64,000 nt of DNA from Cyanophora paradoxa (Eukaryota; Glaucocystophyceae; Cyanophorales; Cyanophoraceae), in NCBI GenBank assembly GCA_004431415.1, contig QPMI01000420.1, positions 1 through 64,000 on the forward strand. The letters run 5' to 3'. Below, in pieces: positions 58,725 to 64,000 of the stretch. Made by a program: the position numbers and the translations under genes. Position 1 is the first letter of the stretch; each line of letters begins with the position of its first letter. The notes below the pieces were generated by a model. That model was not told where the DNA came from. It worked only from the letters and a program-made list of their open reading frames with translations, and made no database searches.

Positions 58725-61190
58725 AGCCTGCACGCACGTTTTCGCTGGTCCCAAGATCGCGATCGATATCACATCTAAAGCTCGACCTAGCCACCCTCGG
58801 GCCTCGTGCGCGTGGGTCATTAAACCCAGATCATGATCACTGCACCATTATGTACATATGCAGGCCACACGAGCCTGCTGAGAGAGAGAAGGGAGCAGGG
58901 AGGAGGGATGAAGAGGGGGAGCAAGCAAATAGAAGAGTGCAAGGAAAGGGGGACGGCAAGCACGAGGGCATGCTCGTGCAGAGAGAGCGCAGCTCACGGA
59001 TTGCGCTGCCTTAGAGCCTCTCCTCCACCGGCACCCGGAGCCCCCCCTTCGCCACCCTCCAGGCGCAGAGCGCCTCCTCCGGCCTGGGCTTGCGCCGGGC
59101 TTATCTGCATCTGGTCGGCGACTGTGGCTGTTGTGGGCCGGTCCTCTCTTGGGGAGTCGTCTTCAGCAAAGCTTGCCTGAGGAGCTGATCCCGCCGAGCC
59201 AGAGGCCACCGCCGGCGCCGGCGCTGCAGTGCAAATAAGAGATGATAATCAGCAAAATCATGCACGCATATCGACACGCACAGGGCTGCTGCGCTGCTGT
59301 GTGGGGGTCGCTTGCGTGATGAGCCCAACGATTCCGCGAATTGGGCTTGCGCAATCCCGCGAATGCGCCGCACCAGGAGCAGGCCCGACTGCAGGAGTTG
59401 CCCCGATGATGTTCCGGAGTCCTGTCGCCCGTGCTTTGTTAGAAACACAGAGAACAAAAGTTGCGGAAGGCTGATGCAAGAGACCGCAAACAAACTGACC
59501 ATCGATCTCTCTCCGGAGCGCTTTTCAGAGTACGCAACGGAGCATGATCAGATCGAGAAGAAGCGAAGCAAGCTGGGAAGATCAAAGACATCGGCACACA
59601 CCAGCTATTATTGCTTGCAGGCCTTTCAGCGGAGAAGCCGATCAGGCAAGCGCCGAAAGGCAGGAGAACGAGCGGCGCAAGAATCAACAGCATCCAATAA
59701 AAGAGATCGCCCCGACGCGGGTGCGCACCGGCCACTTCCTGCTCGTGTGCCGCGAGACGCCCTGTTTGCGAAGAGCCGATCAGGCAAACGCCGAGGGCAG
59801 GAGGACGAGCGACGCAATCCGGAAAGAAGAAAAGATATCACAGTTTCAGCGGGCAACGCACCGGCCATTTGCCGATGACACGCTGTTCGGGAGAGCAAGG
59901 AGAGATCAGCTTGGGCCAACACGCGCAACGAGCGTGAGCGCCGTACCCTCAAGCTCGGCCATGAGAGCTGCTCAGAGAGCCGAGGCGTCAGTTTCGGAGT
60001 CGAGGGCGTTTGCCGGAGAGCGCACATTCTATTCGCAGGCGCTCGGCCGCGGCGTGGCCCTCCAGGGTCGTTCGCGCTGCACCGGTGAGAGGCGTCAAGA
60101 CCGGGACGGACCGGCGCCAGTTGTCGGTGTGGACGGCAGCACCTTGCTGACGGTCCATCTGAACGGTCTGTTTGGGGGATTGAGCCAAGGCTGGGTATTG
60201 CAGCTCTGCGGCAAAAATGCTTTGGGCGGTCGAGGTACTGGCGTCTGCGGGCATTAAGCGTCAGGCTAGCCAGTACCACCATCAAGCCTGTGCATGCGCA
60301 ACATGTAGATCCTGGGCTCTTTCCTGGCTTTTTTATCCATCTGATAGCCGCCGGCGCGACCTGAGCTACCCGCCAGACGCGTTGTGTCTGTCTGACGTGC
60401 CGGAGGACCCCGTTTGGCGGTCCTTAATTCCGCTACGGTCCTTCCCCTTTGTGCGCGTACCTTTCACGGTGGTTGTGCGTCGATTCCGCTAACGGGCAGA
60501 GATCGCCCGCTTCAGATGAGTTCAGTCATCTTGTTCCGATTGCATTTGCTCCTCTTCTCTGCCTGAGGTCGTCAGCGGTACGCGAGAACCTCGGTCGGAA
60601 GTCACGTTGACGTACTGCAGCTGACCCACCGCCGCGCAGCGGGTGGCGCGCCCGTGCCCGCCTCGCACAGAGGTTGGTCTCTGGACCGCGGCCCTTGAAA
60701 CCGACTCCCGGCGCCCGGAAATGCGATCTCCCCTTTCGAGATATCCCACACGACGCACTGCCTCCCAGCCACTGCGTGCTTCACGGGCGGCGTGCAATCT
60801 CCATAGCAGCGGCGACCAGCAGGCAGTTCGCAGCCACCTGGCGCGGCGCCTGACGACGGAGGAGGCGCGCGCGGGAGGAGGCGACGCGGCAGCCCGCCAC
60901 CGAGGCGAGTGACCGAGGCTAGGGCAAGGCTCAAGTTGAGTTCCCCGCCGAAGAGAGCGAAAGAGCGAACTCGGAGTTGGCTGCAGCCCTTTCAATTACT
61001 CCTGATGCGCGATCTCCCCACCAGAGAGGAGAGTGCCGCAAGACAACGCTTATGCGACACGCCTGGTTCAGCCCGCGGCAGGCCTGATGGCTTCCAGCTA
61101 CAAGGGCGACGCACGCTCGTGCGGTACGCAAGCTCGAATCGGCGACACCTGTCCCCTCGTAGCCCAATCCGTTCACATCCCTGAAATTCT
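58725..61190. repeat. Array unit 4, non-coding module C
   Basis: Closely matches the unit 3 module. No supported gene. Confidence 0.55.
59637..59774. repeat. 138-bp repeat, one unit (unit 4)
   Basis: GCCGATCAGGCAA at 59,637 and 59,775. Confidence 0.8.
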
Positions 61191-61297
61191 CCGCCCAGTG
61201 GCACCGGCATCTGGGAAGCTGGTGCAAGGTGGTCCGCGGCCCGCGGCTGGCCCTCCCCCGCAGCGGCTGGCCCCTCCCGACACCCCCTGATCTCATG

Positions 61298-61556
61298 GCA
61301 CTGGCGAGCGCGGCGGACAGCGGACGGCTTACTCCGCCGCCTCCTCCGCCGCCGGCTGGCGCGCCAGCGCTCTACCCCGCGCCTTCTCCTCGGTGCGATC
61401 CCTTGATTCCCGTACCCCGCTGCACTTCTAATGGAGCCGACCGCAGCCCGAGCGGGTCCGGGAGGCGGTCCTGGAGGCGGTGAACTGCGGCGCCGAGGTG
61501 CGCCCTCCCTCGCGCCCCCCGCGGGGGAACGGGACGGCTCAGCGTACCCCCCTTCT

Positions 61557-61607
<51 letters not shown>

Positions 61608-61925
61608 CCCCCCCCCCCCCCTCTGCCTCGCAGGTCGTTCTCATTGGGGACGCCCCCGCCGCCGGCGCGCTGCTCCGCGCCGGACTCCGCCGCCTGACGC
61701 CGCGTACCCCTTCCTCGTCTCCTCCGCCCGGGGTACGGCGTTCTCGAGCTCTGCGGTCCCTCGCTCCGGATCCCCCGCCCGATGCGCTCACTGGAACACT
61801 GCAGGGGCGGACGCCGGCCCCAGTGGGTCGACGCGGAGGGGTACGCCGGCGCCCGCTCCCGGAACGGTACCTCCTCGCTCGTCTGGGCCGTCCGCGAGGA
61901 GGAGGGCGCGCGCCTGCGCTTCCCC
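61298..61925 (+). pseudogene. Duplicated 3' piece of the IPT/TIG gene, unit 4
   Basis: Same exons as unit 2, with the intron-like segment enlarged by a microsatellite at 61,561-61,621 before CTCTGCCTCGCAG. Confidence 0.4.
61561..61621. repeat. (CT)22 followed by C17 microsatellite
   Basis: A pure CT run then a C run inside a presumed intron. The equivalent site in unit 2 (43,449-43,465) has only GTCTCTCCCCCCCC. Confidence 0.95.
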
Positions 61926-62049
61926 GTCCAGTCCTTGCCAGTCCTTTGTACAAAGCCCCATTGGGGCGTTACTCAGATTGAATACAACATGAATGCAACA
62001 ATATTAATGTCCTGCACCGGGGTCTGTTGCTGCCGGTAGGGCGGGGACC

Positions 62050-62547
62050 TAGCCAAACTGCATACAGGCCATGACTGTGACCGAGGGCGGAGCACAAGAA
62101 GCGGTTGGGGGGCTTGAGAGGAGGCGGGGGTGAGGGGGGGGAGTTCGCTAGGCGCAAGGGGTACTTCATGAGACAGAGTTGAGCCGTTGAGAAGGAGCAG
62201 GGAGGGGCTACAGAAGCGGCGCGCGATGAGGGAGCTATGGCGCTCGGGCTCCAGGCGGCCTCGCCGGCCTGCAGCTGGCGGGCGGCGAGGAAGGCGGCGG
62301 CGGTGGGATCGCGCTGGGAGAGGAGGGCGGCGAACTTGGCCACCGCCGCGAGGGGAGGAGGCGGCGAGGAGGGAGGAGGGAGGACAGGAGGGCCGCGAAC
62401 TTCGGAACTTGGCCGCCGCCGCGGCCAACGGTTGGTGTTCCCCGGCGGAGCAGGGACCTCCTCCCGCGCCTTCTTGGCGGCCTCCGCGGCGTCCTCCGCC
62501 GCCGCCCGCTTGCGCCTGGCCGCGGCTTGCACCGCGGACGATCTCAA
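62050..62547 (-). CDS. Ala-rich hypothetical protein, unit 4
   Basis: Second copy of the frame at 44,157-44,639, starting MRSSAVQAAARRKRAAAED, with few residue changes and no MITE at its downstream end. Not recognised; coding status uncertain in such GC-rich DNA. Confidence 0.3.
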
Positions 62548-62609
62548 GGGCGGCGTCGAGCGGCTCGCGCGTTAGCCATAGCTATAGCTTCTTGCTCACT
62601 AATGTACGC

Positions 62610-62792
62610 TCACCGAAGGAAAGCGGAATGGTCGATCGCTTTGTGGCTTGGCACAGCTGGGAGATGTCCACAGCTTCGTATTCCGAAAAGTCCATGAGGC
62701 TCCCGTGCTCCGGTGCTGCCCTGCGAGAAGAGAATGCGGCTCGGGTCCAAGTACAGGTACTCGAAAGTCGGCCGGATCGTGCAAATGAACAT
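62610..62792 (-). pseudogene. DPSRILFSQ-type short protein, unit 5 (broken)
   Basis: YLYLDPSRILFSQGSTGA is followed by a frame change and a further deletion of the MLDFELSEYA part. Confidence 0.45.
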
Positions 62793-63276
62793 ACCGTCGA
62801 AAGTGCTTGGCGCGTAAACGCGGCTAACCCGAAACGGCCCGCTGGCGCTCCGAAGAGCCTGTAAACTTGTAGATCAGTCAACCTCGAACATAAAGACAGC
62901 AAAGCCGAGGCGCGCCGAGCGGCGTCGGCGGCGCACGAGACGAGAACGCGCACGGCGGTAATTGGATGGCCAGCTGACAGGTCGGCGGAAACGCTTCGCC
63001 CCGCGCAGCTGGACCCCCTAGCTGGCTCCTGTGATGTGCGGCCTCCGCCCCTAGGCGCGCGGTGCTTGCTTTGGGCCGTATACGTAGAAGTTCAATGCCA
63101 GGCGTGTGTACCCGCCGGCCTCCCGCGAGCCCGTACCCGGGCGGAGCAACAAAACCGGGAAAACCGGAGGCCTTTGACCGGCTCTCAACCTTCGGAAGCG
63201 GTTGGATAGGTCGGCCGCTTCGTCCAGAGTCGCGCGCGGCGCTGGCGGAGCAGCGTCGCGGGTCGCTCGGCCAGCG

Positions 63277-64000
63277 ATGAGGGCGCCCGCGGGCGGCGGC
63301 GCGCTGGCGCTGCTGCTCGCGGCTTCAGTGCTGCTGGCGTGGTTCGCGGCGCCCGCCGCCGCGATCAAGGCGCACTCGTACGCGTGGAGCCACGTCCTGA
63401 ACGAGAAGCCCGTGCTGGTGCGGACGGCGGGGCCGTGCCCGTGCCTCGTTTCGTACTTCGTGGAGGCGAGCCCGTTCAGCGTGCGGGCGGCGCTCGTGCT
63501 GCTCAGCTCGGGCGCGTACGAGAAGTTCGTGGCGGGTCAGCTGCGCCCCGACGAGCCCGGGCAGGAGACGGTCGTCGTGGAGAGCTCCGGGACGCTCGCG
63601 CGGGCGGAGGACTTCCGGCAGGCGGCGGTGCCCGACGGCGAGCACCTCTTCGTCGTCCTCGCGCCGCTGGCCACGGGCTACATCCCCGTCCGCGTCCTCG
63701 TCGACATCGTCCCCGCCGGTCCGCTCGATGCGCGTGCGCCGCGCGCCTCGGATCGGCTCGAGCTCGATCGGCGCAGACGGCGGGTCGGTGACGCTGCCGC
63801 CGGGCCAGGCGCTGGTGCTGAGCAGCGCGCGGGCGTGCCCGTGCGCGGCGGCGAACCAGCTGGCGACCGACGCCGACCCGAAAGACCTCGTCGTTGCGTT
63901 CCTGGACGACGACGGCCTCGCGGCGGCGCTCGGCGGCTCCGGCGGCGGCGCCGTCGCCCCCGTCGCCGGCTTCTTCCCCTCGGGCGCCGCGCACAGCGCG
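63277..64000 (+). CDS. Secreted IPT/TIG-domain protein, unit 5 (partial)
   Basis: Signal peptide and first domain intact. The second domain starts after the intron-like segment ending TCGGCGCAG and is open to the window edge. The second domain reads GGSGGGAVAPVAG like units 1 and 2, while the first reads ATGYIPVRVLV like units 3 and 4: a mosaic copy. Confidence 0.55.
   Translation, partial: MRAPAGGGALALLLAASVLLAWFAAPAAAIKAHSYAWSHVLNEKPVLVRTAGPCPCLVSYFVEASPFSVRAALVLLSSGAYEKFVAGQLRPDEPGQETVVVESSGTLARAEDFRQAAVPDGEHLFVVLAPLATGYIPVRVLVDIVPAGPLDARAPRASDRLELDRRRRRVGDAAAGPGAGAEQRAGVPVRGGEPAGDRRRPERPRRCVPGRRRPRGGARRLRRRRRRPRRRLLPLGRRAQR

Noticed and set aside
1-64000. tRNA or rRNA genes
   Set aside because: No cloverleaf-like or conserved rRNA sequence was noticed by eye; a tRNA or rRNA covariance search was not possible here.

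Overview
The window joins two very different kinds of DNA. Positions 1 to about 31,790 are moderately AT-rich, compact and virus-like. Positions 31,791 to 64,000 are very GC-rich, repetitive and intron-bearing. The simplest reading is the nuclear genome of a GC-rich unicellular eukaryote, probably an alga or other protist, carrying an integrated polinton-like virus (PLV). I cannot name the host from sequence alone.

The viral part holds two head-to-tail copies of one element. Copy A (1-10,454) is only its right half. Copy B (10,455-31,790, about 21.3 kb) is a complete unit. From left to right copy B carries: a fibre and spike cassette on the minus strand (10,361-15,197), including a membrane-anchored protein; a patatin-type phospholipase with a discoidin-like C-terminus; two penton/minor capsid-like genes; a double-jelly-roll-type major capsid gene; an A32-like packaging ATPase; small proteins (coiled coil, zinc-binding, AT-hook); a family B DNA polymerase - SF1 helicase - HNH fusion; an rve integrase; a double DUF5710 protein; and an S-adenosylmethionine decarboxylase (SpeD) homologue. 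A promoter-like motif, ATTTTCTCCGGT, precedes several of these genes. Both copies end in a repeat-rich terminal region.

Copy B is decaying. Its capsid gene is split by a retroposed sequence with a 16-bp target duplication, and two structural genes carry in-frame TAA codons. Replication, integrase, DUF5710 and SpeD genes have nonsense codons, small templated-looking insertions or a deletion. Copy A keeps intact integrase, DUF5710 and SpeD genes, but its first ~3.25 kb is full of homopolymer deletions that may be sequencing error. The right end of copy B abuts a truncated host gene of the 'IDPSRILFSQ ... SLDNRRLW' type, so the virus appears to have landed in it.

The host part is a tandem array of five units of about 6-6.5 kb. 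One unit is enlarged to 11.7 kb by a 4.3-kb terminal-inverted-repeat element plus other sequence. Each unit holds a short minus-strand DPSRILFSQ gene or relic; a plus-strand secreted protein gene with a signal peptide and two IPT/TIG-like domains, apparently with short introns; a non-coding module with a variable 138-bp repeat; and a duplicated 3' piece of the IPT/TIG gene. Two units also carry an extra minus-strand Ala-rich reading frame, one beside a 259-bp MITE whose empty site is preserved in the other. The units are mosaic, which suggests unequal exchange and gene conversion.
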